Shown piece after piece: positions 1-7,800 of a stretch of 10,309 nt of DNA; the first letter of the stretch is position 1, and every line of letters begins with the position of its first letter. This DNA is from an uncultured Nitrospira sp. GTDB taxonomy: Bacteria; Nitrospirota; Nitrospiria; Nitrospirales; UBA8639. The notes beneath the pieces are model-generated. The model was not told where the DNA came from. It saw only the letters and a program-made list of their open reading frames with translations, and made no database searches. Made by a program: the position numbers and the translations under genes. The DNA is taken from assembly GCA_902500695.1 (NCBI GenBank), contig CABVRQ010000002.1, forward strand, positions 81,656-91,964. The letters are read 5' to 3'.

Positions 1-455
1 CAGCCTGGCAGGTCGCAGGAGTCGGTGATACGGATGCAGATGGCAACGCGGATATTATCTGGCGCAATACCACGAGCGGTGCGGTGGCCGTGTGGCTGAT
101 GAACGGGGCGACCAGGCTTGACGTAGGCTTTCCCGGTAATGCGTCGACGGCGTGGGAAATTCAGGGAGTCGGGGATTTGAATGGTGACAACAAGGCCGAC
201 CTGGTCTGGCGACATACGAATGGTAGTGCTGCGGTATGGTTGTTGAATGGAAAGGAAGTGCCCTTCTCCATGGACTCACTGGGCGGTGTGTCCTCAGCCT
301 GGCAGGTCGCAGGAGTCGGTGATACGGATGCAGATGGCAACGCGGATATCATCTGGCGTAATACCACGAGCGGCGCGGTGGCCGTGTGGCTAATGAACGG
401 GGCGACCAGGACTGACGTTGGCTTCCCCGGCACCGCGTCGACGGCGTGGGAAATT
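1..455 (+). repeat. 147-bp coding repeats with 294-bp higher-order period
   Basis: The Asp-rich motif recurs at 27, 174 and 321, exactly 147 bp apart. The first and third units are much closer to each other than to the middle one: bases 1-160 match 295-454 with about 11 differences by eye, starting from an identical CAGCCTGGCAGGTCGCAGGA. The array has therefore grown or been homogenised in two-blade steps. Confidence 0.85.
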
Positions 456-464
456 CAAAATTAG
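1..464 (+). CDS. FG-GAP/VCBS repeat protein, C-terminal part (5' end outside window)
   Basis: The reading frame is open from the first full codon at base 3 to TAG at 462-464, so this is the end of a longer gene. The visible 153 residues contain three units of a 49-residue repeat. Each begins with an Asp-rich calcium-binding type motif (DTDADGNAD at 27, DLNGDNKAD at 174, DTDADGNAD at 321), followed by an IWRN/LVWR strand and a VAVWLMNGA strand. This is the usual pattern of FG-GAP/VCBS blades, which in known families form extracellular beta-propellers. The protein ends in AWEIQN, closely matching the DWQIQ end of the phosphatase gene at 1294-3570, so the two probably share the same type of tail. 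Whether its missing N-terminus is also a phosphatase cannot be told here. It is presumably exported; the catalytic or binding role is unknown. Confidence 0.85.
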   Translation, partial: AWQVAGVGDTDADGNADIIWRNTTSGAVAVWLMNGATRLDVGFPGNASTAWEIQGVGDLNGDNKADLVWRHTNGSAAVWLLNGKEVPFSMDSLGGVSSAWQVAGVGDTDADGNADIIWRNTTSGAVAVWLMNGATRTDVGFPGTASTAWEIQN

Positions 465-504
465 GTTGAATCACCTGTTGAATAGAGGATTCTTCCATAT
501 GTGG

Positions 505-529
505 CCCCTGTTTCTTTCAGAAACGGGGG
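505..529 (+). terminator. Terminator-like hairpin after the FG-GAP gene
   Basis: CCCCTGTTTC (505-514) pairs with GAAACGGGGG (520-529) across a 5-base loop, giving a 10-bp stem with one G-U pair. It starts 40 bases after the stop codon of the upstream gene, a sensible place for transcription to end. No U-run follows on either strand, so intrinsic termination is uncertain; it could instead protect the mRNA 3' end. Confidence 0.35.
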
Positions 530-600
530 TCACGTCGGTGGCTCAGGCTTTTATAGAACTCTTCAGTAGGTCTAGCAGGAGGGGAATTTCATCTGAGAGC

Positions 601-660
601 TGGGGGGCATGGCGGGGTAATGAGGATAAGATTTATAACCTCTCCCGACATTGCCCCCCA
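601..660. repeat. 60-nt near-perfect palindrome (large hairpin)
   Basis: The outer nine bases TGGGGGGCA (601-609) pair perfectly with TGCCCCCCA (652-660). Inside, 610-617 pairs with 643-650 apart from one bulge and one mismatch, and GAGG (622-625) can pair with CCTC (639-642). Almost the whole element can fold into one long stem. No U-run follows on either side, and no coding gene covers it. It could be a REP/MITE-like dispersed repeat, a strong RNA hairpin or a protein-binding palindrome. The ends do not fit the core sites of integron attC elements. Confidence 0.6.
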
Positions 661-922
661 CTTGCATGTTGCCAGGTACTTATTGAGAAATCCCAACAGG
701 CTTCTGTTTGGTATGAAAAAACGAAGAGAAAAATTTGTTGGAATATTACATTCTATTGTCATAAACGCATCCAAGTTGGCCCTGTTGGGACTTATAAAAT
801 TTTTCGGGCATTTTGTGCATTGGACATGGCTGTTTCACCTTGCAGATGATCCAGATGATGGGTCATCTTATTTCTCTAATTGATGTTATTCTGGCATGAA
901 ATATGCTCAATCTTGAATGTTT

Positions 923-951
923 TTGATAATTTTATTGAGGTATTTTATAGC
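923..951 (+). promoter_or_regulatory. Possible sigma70-type promoter for phosphatase gene A
   Basis: TTGATA (923-928) and TATAGC (946-951) are separated by exactly 17 bases, a fair match to -35 and -10 consensus boxes. Transcription would start near 958 and leave a leader of about 335 nt before the ATG at 1294. The surrounding DNA is AT-rich, so a chance match is quite possible. Confidence 0.22.
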
Positions 952-1061
952 CCAGATTAATTGGGTATATGCATAGCCTAGAGTATGAACTAAAATTTAA
1001 AACTCTGCCTTTTTTAGGATTTACTCAGGTCTTCTCCTACTTGCCCTTGAGGCAAAAGGAA

Positions 1062-1107
1062 TCATCCGGTGACTCGAAAAGGGATGAAAGACCCAATATG
1101 GTGGTCT
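1062..1107 (+). other. Adjacent stem-loops in the putative leader of gene A
   Basis: TCATCC (1062-1067) pairs with GGATGA (1082-1087), and AGACC (1089-1093) pairs with GGTCT (1103-1107). A third stem-loop, TTCTCG/CGAGAA, sits at 1189-1205. Together they suggest a structured 5' leader. I do not recognise a known riboswitch class, and short stems like these can occur by chance. Confidence 0.2.
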
Positions 1108-1293
1108 GTGAAAATCAAGTGCGTAATAGCATATGGTGTAGGTGCCTTGAATTCACTATCTCAATACCAGTTCGGTTGTAAGGAGAGATTCTCGATTCAC
1201 GAGAAGACTCCATTAACAGAAAGGCTCCCTTCTCATTTTACTCTAGTTGATCTGAAGTTGGCCTTTTTCCCACAACCCGTAGGATTTTAAATT

Positions 1294-3570
1294 ATGAAGA
1301 AAATCGATCTGGTGATCTTGGGCTGTGCGTTAGTGGTGCTGATGGCTTCTGTGACGCCAGCTGCGGCGGCTGTGGTGCGGCAACCCTACTTGCAGCTTGT
1401 CACTCCCACCTCCATCACGGTGGTGTGGCGCACTGACTTGAGTTCGGCGGACAATAGCCAAGTAAAATACGGCACGGCGGCCGGCTCTCTGACCCAAACG
1501 GCGACCGGCACGGCGGTCACACGGTCCGGGCTCAACGTCAAAGATCACCTTGTCACAATTACGGGCCTGACTGCTGCCACTAAATATTTCTATAACGTGG
1601 GCACGGTGAGCAACGGTGTGCAGGTTTCTGGTACCACTCAGCATTTTTTTGTGACGGCGCCCCTGGTTGGTTCGGCCACCCCCGTGCGGGCGTGGGTGCT
1701 GGGCGACTCCGGCGGCGGCGCGGTCAGCCAACGGAATGTACGGGATACGATGCTGGCAGAAACCGCGCTGAATCCTCCTGCTCCAAACCTTATCCTGCAT
1801 ATGGGGGACATCGCGTATGAAAGCGGCACCGACGCGGAATTTACCAGCAAGCATTTTGCGGTCTATCAAGATATTCTCCGTCAGACGCCCCTTTGGCCGA
1901 CGCTGGGCAACCATGAAGCCCTGTCGGTCACCACCTCCCTGGGCATTGGACCCTACTACGAAGCCCATGTGCTGCCGACCAGCGGCCAAGCGGGGGGGGT
2001 GGCCTCCGGTACCGAGGCCTACTATGCCTTTGATTACGCCAATGTGCATTTCATTGTGCTCGATTCAATGGATAGTAACCGCGCCACGGGTTCGCCGATG
2101 GTGACCTGGTTACAAAATGATCTGGCTTCCACCGGGCAAGAGTGGGTGATCGCCTTCTGGCATCATCCGCCTTATTCGAAAGGCCACAACTCGGACGATT
2201 TCAACGACTCCGGGGGACGATTGGTCGATATGCGGGAGACGATTCTCCCCATTTTGGAAGCTGGTGGTGTTGATTTGGTCCTTGGGGGACATTCCCATAC
2301 CTATGAGCGGTCCTACCTCCTGGATGGCGCCTACGGCTATGGCACGGCGCCGAACTTCGCCACACCATCCTTCAATACACTTCTGGCCGACGGCCATATT
2401 CTGAATGCGGGCAATGGGAATCCCTCTGGCACGGGAGCGTATCAAAAAAGTGCCGGGGGTGTTTCGCACGACGGGACGGTCTATGTCGTCGCTGGCCACG
2501 GTGGCCATGATCTTGGTTCCACTCATCCCCTGCATCCGGTCATGCCGGTGCTGGATGTGGCCTATGGCTCGGTGCTCCTGGATATCACGGGCAGCAGCCT
2601 CACCCTACGAAATGTGCGGGCCGGAGGCGCCATCACCGATACCATGGGCATCGTCAAAAATTCCACCGGTCCGACTGGTCTAATTGCCTCTCCGGATTTT
2701 AATAAAGATGGCAAATCGGATATTGTTTGGCGGAATACCAGTACCGGGGCTTCGGCCGTTTGGCTTATGAATGGTGTTAATATTGCCTCTACCGGATTTC
2801 CAGGCGGAACGTCTTTGACCTGGCAAATCGCGGGAGGCGGCGATCTTAATGGAGACGGGAAGTCGGACCTCGTCTGGCGAAATACGAACAGTGGCGCCGT
2901 GTCGGTGTGGTTCATGAACGGGACAACTGTTACGTCGACGGGTTTTCCGCCCGGTGCACCATTAGTGTGGCAGATCGCGGGCGTGGGAGATCTCAATGGC
3001 GATGGGAAGGCGGACCTCGTCTGGCGAAATACGAGCAGTGGCGCCGTGTCGGTGTGGTTCATGAACGGGACAACTGTCACATCGACCGGCTTTCCAGGTA
3101 GTGTCTCCTTGGATTGGGTAATTCGACAGGTAGGCGACCTCAATGGCGATGGGAAAGCAGACCTCGTCTGGCGTAAAAATAGCACAGGGGCCGTGGCGGT
3201 ATGGCTGATGAATGGGGCGACTATTACGTCGTCGGGTTTCCCCCCAGGTGGATCCTTAGCATGGCAGATTGCGGGTGTGGGAGACGTGAATGGGAATGGC
3301 ACGGACGACATTGTTTGGCGCCATGCGAGCTCAGGCGCTGTGGCGGTGTGGTTCATGAATGGGGCGACTATCACATCAACCGGCTTTCCGGGTAGTGTCT
3401 CGTTGAATTGGGTGATTCGGCAGGTGGGCGATCTCAATGGTGATGGGAAGGCAGACTTCGTCTGGCATAATACGGGTAGTGGCACAGTAGCGGTATGGTT
3501 AATGAATGGGGCGACTATAACCTCAACAGGCTACCCCGCTGCTACGTCCCTAGATTGGCAAATTCAATAG
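1294..3570 (+). CDS. Secreted purple-acid-phosphatase-like metallophosphoesterase with FG-GAP tail (gene A)
   Basis: This 758-residue protein probably hydrolyses phosphomonoesters or related phosphoesters outside the cytoplasm. Residues 1-26 form a signal peptide (KK start, hydrophobic core, TPAAAA cleavage region). Residues 27-121 resemble the fibronectin-III-like N-terminal domain of purple acid phosphatases (RQPYLQL, TVVWRTD, LTAATKYFYNVG). Residues 130-430 are a calcineurin-like metallophosphatase with the expected ligands: D138 (GDSG), D172 and Y175 (GDIAY), N206-H207 (GNHE), H290 (WHHPPY), and H333/H335 (GHSHTYER). The Tyr ligand favours the purple acid phosphatase branch. Residues 468-758 hold six 49-residue FG-GAP/VCBS repeats with DxNxDGxxD calcium-type loops, likely a beta-propeller for binding or attachment. 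The ATG start gives a clean signal peptide, although only a weak AGGA-like site precedes it. The catalytic half is nearly duplicated in gene B on the other strand. The real substrate is unknown. Confidence 0.92.
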   Translation: MKKIDLVILGCALVVLMASVTPAAAAVVRQPYLQLVTPTSITVVWRTDLSSADNSQVKYGTAAGSLTQTATGTAVTRSGLNVKDHLVTITGLTAATKYFYNVGTVSNGVQVSGTTQHFFVTAPLVGSATPVRAWVLGDSGGGAVSQRNVRDTMLAETALNPPAPNLILHMGDIAYESGTDAEFTSKHFAVYQDILRQTPLWPTLGNHEALSVTTSLGIGPYYEAHVLPTSGQAGGVASGTEAYYAFDYANVHFIVLDSMDSNRATGSPMVTWLQNDLASTGQEWVIAFWHHPPYSKGHNSDDFNDSGGRLVDMRETILPILEAGGVDLVLGGHSHTYERSYLLDGAYGYGTAPNFATPSFNTLLADGHILNAGNGNPSGTGAYQKSAGGVSHDGTVYVVAGHGGHDLGSTHPLHPVMPVLDVAYGSVLLDITGSSLTLRNVRAGGAITDTMGIVKNSTGPTGLIASPDFNKDGKSDIVWRNTSTGASAVWLMNGVNIASTGFPGGTSLTWQIAGGGDLNGDGKSDLVWRNTNSGAVSVWFMNGTTVTSTGFPPGAPLVWQIAGVGDLNGDGKADLVWRNTSSGAVSVWFMNGTTVTSTGFPGSVSLDWVIRQVGDLNGDGKADLVWRKNSTGAVAVWLMNGATITSSGFPPGGSLAWQIAGVGDVNGNGTDDIVWRHASSGAVAVWFMNGATITSTGFPGSVSLNWVIRQVGDLNGDGKADFVWHNTGSGTVAVWLMNGATITSTGYPAATSLDWQIQ
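1318..2648 (+). repeat. Left arm of a 1.33-kb inverted repeat (phosphatase module of gene A)
   Basis: This arm runs from the signal-peptide core to the ITDTM residues at the end of the phosphatase domain. It matches the reverse complement of 6984-8314 without any indel: paired coordinates always add to 9632. My hand count gives about 46 amino-acid differences in 443 aligned residues (about 90% identity). Bases 1443-1592 are identical to the complement of 8040-8189, a perfect tract of 150 bp. Confidence 0.9.
2695..3567 (+). repeat. Six 147-bp FG-GAP coding repeats in gene A
   Basis: The Asp-rich motif starts at 2695, 2842, 2989, 3136, 3283 and 3430, exactly 147 bp apart. Units two and three are nearly identical over long runs. 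The VSLxWVIRQVGDLNGDGKAD segment appears ahead of the motifs at 3136 and 3430, so a 294-bp period is overlaid, as in the array at 1-455. The repeats probably expand and contract by recombination. Confidence 0.9.
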
Positions 3571-3722
3571 CCGGAGCGTTGGGGATTTCCTTCCCTTCGA
3601 AGGCTTTTCTTGTTTGCGGAAGTGAATTTATTTCCCTAACTGAGGTCTTCCCAAAAAGGACACCACTTTAACACGAGAATAGAATGGCGACTTTGGTGGT
3701 CCAATACGCAAGGAGGAGACCC

Positions 3723-3925
3723 ATGAAGCGCTCAACATCCTCGGAGGAGCAGGTCATCTATGCTTTCGCCAAAGCGAAGCCGGCACCCCCGTGGATGACC
3801 TTTGTCGCCAACTGGGCGTGAGTGAGGCTACGTTCTATGTGTGGAAGAAAAAGTACGCCCATCTCGTGATGAGTGAACTGCATCGCCTCCGGCAGTTTGA
3901 GGATGAAAACAGTCGATTAACCCAG
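3723..3925 (+). pseudogene. IS3-family OrfA remnant (frameshifted, 3' part deleted)
   Basis: A good AGGAGG site (3711-3716) precedes ATG 3723, and translation starts MKRSTSSEEQVIYAFAKA, typical of OrfA. The frame then closes at TGA 3819-3821. The continuation lies in another frame from about 3782: GTPVDDLCRQLGVSEATFYV, then WKKKYAHL, a helix-turn-helix DNA-binding region, and the leucine-rich LHRLRQFEDENSRL. Restoring one G near 3776 (GCG-GAA for GCGAA) would rejoin the two parts. At about 3922 the OrfA sequence jumps into an OrfB motif (FGRSSWYR), so roughly 60-70 codons covering the end of OrfA and start of OrfB are missing, judged from usual family layout. Not functional. Confidence 0.8.
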
Positions 3926-4698
3926 TTTGGTCGCTCCTCCTGGTATCGCGGATTTGTGGGAAGGATCAAGCGGCGTTGCGCATCCGGATTGGTGATTGAG
4001 CTCATGACCGCCTAAGGTTTTGCTATCTGGGGATCTGGGTCCTCTTGCGTCGCGGAGGCTGGATCGTGAATTAGAAGCGGGTCCGACGCCTCTATCAACT
4101 GGAAGGGTTACAATTGCGGATGCGGGTCCGGAGACGAAAGAATATCGCGTTGCATCATGGTCCCGCTCCTACTTTCGTGGGACCGACCGAGCGTTGGAGC
4201 ATGGATGTCATGGATGATACCCTGGCGGATGGACAGCCGTTTCTGATTCACACCGTCGTCGATAACTGGAGGAACTACAGTCCGGTGTTAGAGGCTGGTT
4301 TTCGGATGTCGGAAACTATTGTGGTCTAAGCCTTAGAGCAAGCGTTGAAAAGAAAACTTGGATCCCGGTCGATAACAGGGGGTCATGGCACAGAATTCCA
4401 ATCCAGGACGCTGGCAAATTTCTGGCCTATTGGGGTGAAATGCAGCTCGGCTTTATCCGGCCTGGCAAACCAATGGGAAATGCCTTTATTGAATCATTTA
4501 ATGAGCGCTTGCAAGACGAGAGATTGAATGTCCATCAGTTCCCTTCGCTCCGATGCCGCCCGAGCCATCATCTAAACGTGGCGGCAAGATTAAAATTAGC
4601 GCCTACCGCATAGCCCACTCTGGCACCTGGCATCGAATGAGTTTCTGCGGAAATGTCAGATCAATCAGACGGCCGAAGCCGCCCTCTGTATTGGTTAA
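3926..4698 (+). pseudogene. IS3-family OrfB (DDE transposase) remnant
   Basis: Pieces of an IS3 OrfB read on in shifting frames. Frame 1 gives LGIWVLLRRGGW, then RRLYQLEGLQLRMRVRRRKN and WSMDVMDDTLADG, whose first catalytic Asp is encoded at 4204-4206. Stops interrupt it at 3997, 4072 and 4327. The second catalytic site should read VDHGTEF but reads GGHGTEF, so the Asp is replaced by Gly (4381-4383). The frame shifts near 4418 to GFIRPGKPMGNAFIESFNER, where the catalytic Glu survives (4491-4493). It returns to frame 1 near 4551 (DAARAII), with three more stops before NEFLRKCQINQTAEAAL. The gene is long dead. An intact relative elsewhere could still act on the ends if they were preserved. Confidence 0.85.
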
Positions 4699-4758
4699 AA
4701 ACTGTTCCGAAAGGAGGACAACGTCAACATTCATGGTTGCGGGAGTTGGAGTAGTCCT

Positions 4759-4803
4759 CCACAAGACACCCGGTGCCGATCTCGTTCCTTGGTATTCTTG
4801 TGG
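4759..4803. other. 8-bp inverted repeat downstream of gene B
   Basis: CCACAAGA (4759-4766) pairs with TCTTGTGG (4796-4803) around a 29-base loop, 35 bases past the stop codon of the minus-strand gene B. It could end or protect that transcript, but it lacks a U-run and the loop is large. Weak call. Confidence 0.2.
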
Positions 4804-4837
4804 TGATGCTTGAATGGTTTCTTTACGAAGGTGGGCC

Positions 4838-7800
4838 CTAGGGTTGGATGATGACGGAATACATGCTCCCGGTCCCACCGCTGGCATTGCCCCCGAGGGT
4901 AATGGTTCCGGCTGGGAAGGACCGAGTAAACAGGCGGAGGGTGGTATCCGAGGTCACCAGATTCGCGCCGGTATCAGTAAAGGTGCTCAACCAGGAAGGT
5001 TTCGGAGTGAGCCGCACGTCATGAGCGACCGATACGGAGACGGGTTGATTGACCGTAAAACTGAGAAAGGCGGCATTGGTAGCCGCTTTATCATTGTTGG
5101 CGGTTCGGATATACGCGGCGCCCTGCACGCTGGAGGGGACGGTGGTAAACGTATAGGCGCGGTCAATATAGACGGTGCCTCCAGCTTGGAGGCCTGAGGC
5201 GGGCATCACGTACGGTTGCCCACTGGCGACGGTCAGGTTTGTGATGGTTAATGCGGGGGGGGGCGGTGTGCCAGACACGGTCACCTGGACGGTAGCCGGA
5301 GAAGGATCGGCCAGCCCTGAGGCATCGGTAACCGTATAGGTCACCATAAATACCCCGGCACTGGGAAACACCACGGCCCCTGGATCTTCTACTGTGCGAT
5401 CAGCAATCCCGGAACCCAAGCCAAAGGTCCACCGATGGGTGAACGGCGTATTACCGTCTGGATCCATGGCGGTACCGGTGAAGGTCACGGCCTGGCCTAC
5501 CTGGATGGTCTGAGGTCCACTTGGTGCGTTGATGACTCCATTGGGGGCTTGGTTAACTGGTCCCCCTCCGTTGCCGGACTCTATCAGCCGGATTGCACTA
5601 CCATACTTACCCGTGTATTGGCTGGCGATGTTCCCATCAAAACTAATGGTGAGGACGATCCTCCCATCGCTGCCGGGCTCAATGTTGCTAAATCGGGCCA
5701 CGTAGCCCTTATCATTGTCTGCCGGTAGCCGAGTCGAGGTATCTGCCGGCCCGGAAAAGATCACCCCGCCGACCTCACTGGGATTATCGGTGGCGGCCGA
5801 ACTCGTATTAGTAAATGCGTCCTGTCCGGAAAGAGTCACGAGAGAGGCCCGATCCCAACTGTAAAAGTCTCGATGGGCAAAGAAGGCCAAATCGTACGTC
5901 TTGCTCGGATTCAGTCCATTAAAGGTCAACAGGAGCGAGTTAGCGTCTTGATTGACGTAGGAGATGACGCCAAGAGTACTGATTTTTCCATTAAAGATGG
6001 TAAAGGCGTCTCCCATGGTCGGAGCTGCACCTTGAGTGGCTTGGCCACTGCCGATAAATTCGCCGCCCGTCACGGTCAGGGTCACCCCAGTATCGAGGCC
6101 GGTGGTGAAATTTTTGAGCATGCCGTTGCTGGGTAAGCCTGAGCCTCCGACGGGAGAGGTAAACTTCGTGATATTCGTTTCGAGTTGCCCTGCTCCCCAA
6201 GCCAGATCATTGTAGGCGGTAAAACCTGTTCCTGGTGTCTGGACCGTCACTTGAACAGTCGCGGGGGTGGGGTCGGTTAACCCCAGGGCATCGGTAACCG
6301 TATAGGTCACCGGAAACACCCCGGCAGTCGTAAAGGTCACCGGCCCAGGATCCTCCACCGTGGTATTGGGAATTCCAGAACCGGCCCCAAAGGTCCATTG
6401 ATGAGTAAGAGGTAGGTTCGGCTCAGGGTCAGTGCCCGTTCCAGTAAAGGTAACCGTCTGGCCCACCTGAATGGTCTGCGCTCCACTGGGGGTGTTGATG
6501 ACCCCATTAGGGGCTTGGTTAACCGGTCCTCCTCCGCCCTGGGGTTGGATGATGACGGAATACATGCTCCCGGTCCCACCGCTGGCATTGCCCCCGAGGG
6601 TAATGGTTCCGGCTGGGAAGGACCGAGTAAACAGGCGGAGGGTGGTATCCGAGGTCACCAGATTCGCGCCGGTATCAGTAAAGGTGCTCAACCAGGAAGG
6701 TTTCGGAGTGAGCCGCACGTCATGAGCGACCGATACGGAGACGGGTTGATTGACCGTAAAACTGAGAAAGGCGGCATTGGTAGCCGCTTTATCATTGTTG
6801 GCGGTTCGGATATACGCGGCGCCCTGCACGCTGGAGGGGACGGTGGTAAACGTATAGGCGCGGTCAATATAGACGGTGCCTCCAGCTTGGAGGCCTGAGG
6901 CGGGCATCACGTACGGTTGCCCACTGGCGACGGTCAGGTTTGTGATGGTTAATGCGGGGGGGGGCGGCAGACCTTTCTGAATAGCCATTGTATCGGTGAT
7001 GGCACCTCCTGCCCGCACATTTCGTAGAGTGAGGCTGGTGCCCGTGATGTCCAAGAGCACCGAGCCATAGGCTACGTCCAACACCGCCATGACCGGATGC
7101 ACGGTATGATTGGAACCAAGACCATGGCCGCCGTGGCCGGCGACGACATAGACCGTCCCGTCGTGCGAAACTCCTCCGGCACTTTTTTGATATGCTCCCG
7201 TGCCCGAGGGTTGGCCATTTCCCGCATCGAGAATATGGCCGTCGGCCTGTAGAGTGCTAAGCGGTGGCGTGGCAAAGTTGGGTGAGCCGCCATAACCGTA
7301 AGCCCCATCCAGGAGGTAGGATCGCTCATAGGCATGAGAGTGCCCAGAAATGACCAAATCCACTCCGCCGGCCTCTAGAATCGGGAGAATCGTTTCCCGC
7401 ATGTCGACCATGCGCCCCCCGGAGTCGGCGGCATTATCCGAGTCGTGCCCTTTCGAGTAGGGCGGATGATGCCAGAAGGCGATCACCCACTCTTGCCCGG
7501 TGGAAGCCAGATCATTTTGCAACCAGGTCACCATCGGCGAACCTGGGCCGCGGTTACTATCCATTGAATCGAGTACAATAAAATGCACATTCGCGTAATC
7601 AAAGGCGTAGTAGGCCTCGGTGCCGGAGGCCACCCCCCCCGCTTGGGCACTGGTCGGGAGAACATGGGCTTCATAGTAAGGGCCAATGCCTAGGGCAGTC
7701 GTGACCGACAGGGCCTCATGGTTGCCCAGCGTCGGCCAAAGGGGCGTCTGGCGGAGAATATCTTGATAGACCGCAAAATGATTGGTGGTAAATTCCGCGT

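Larger units (their letters stand above)
465..1293. other. Gene-free region between FG-GAP gene and phosphatase gene A
   Basis: These 829 bases are more AT-rich than the flanking genes. Short open frames on both strands have no domain, no good ribosome-binding site and unconvincing composition, so I call no gene. What is visible is a hairpin at 505-529, a large palindrome at 601-660, a possible promoter at 923-951 and small stem-loops at 1062-1107 and 1189-1205, which would lie in a leader of about 335 nt ahead of gene A. Confidence 0.6.
3640..4720 (+). mobile_element. Decayed IS3-family insertion sequence (limits approximate)
   Basis: The segment contains recognisable pieces of both transposase frames of an IS3-family element (a helix-turn-helix OrfA and a DDE-type OrfB), all on the plus strand. 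It sits between the convergent phosphatase genes. An IS-end-like sequence begins near 3638 (AACTGAGGTCTTCCC, then AAAAAGGACACC). A similar sequence occurs at 4699-4722 (AACTGTTCCGAAAGGAGGACA), but in the same orientation rather than inverted, so I cannot define a proper terminal inverted repeat pair or a target duplication. The element cannot move by itself. Confidence 0.8.

Noticed and set aside
1..455. Repeat array considered as CRISPR
   Set aside because: The units are contiguous 147-bp coding blades in one open frame, with no spacers or palindromic short repeats.
418..883. Plus-strand frames of 143 and 87 codons after the FG-GAP gene
   Set aside because: They overlap the end of the upstream gene or the palindrome, lack ribosome-binding sites and show no recognisable motif.
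1051..1107. Resemblance to a c-di-GMP-I (GEMM) riboswitch: GGCAAA, CGAAA and GATGAAAGACC in order
   Set aside because: The key GACGCAAAGCC block is not matched well, and the best stem (1062-1067 with 1082-1087) uses bases that should be unpaired in that class.
2562..3485. Long minus-strand open frame (307 codons) opposite the FG-GAP tail
   Set aside because: It is a by-product of the in-phase 147-bp repeats of gene A; its residues are just the repeated antisense of the blades and show no domain.
3594..3603. CCTTCGAAGG followed by CTTTTCTTG as a terminator for gene A
   Set aside because: The palindrome is only ten bases with no room for a loop, so a stable terminator stem is unlikely.
4814..6898. 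Plus-strand frames of 127 codons at 4814-5197 and 6515-6898 with the same sequence
   Set aside because: They are antisense shadows of the two identical X modules of gene B.
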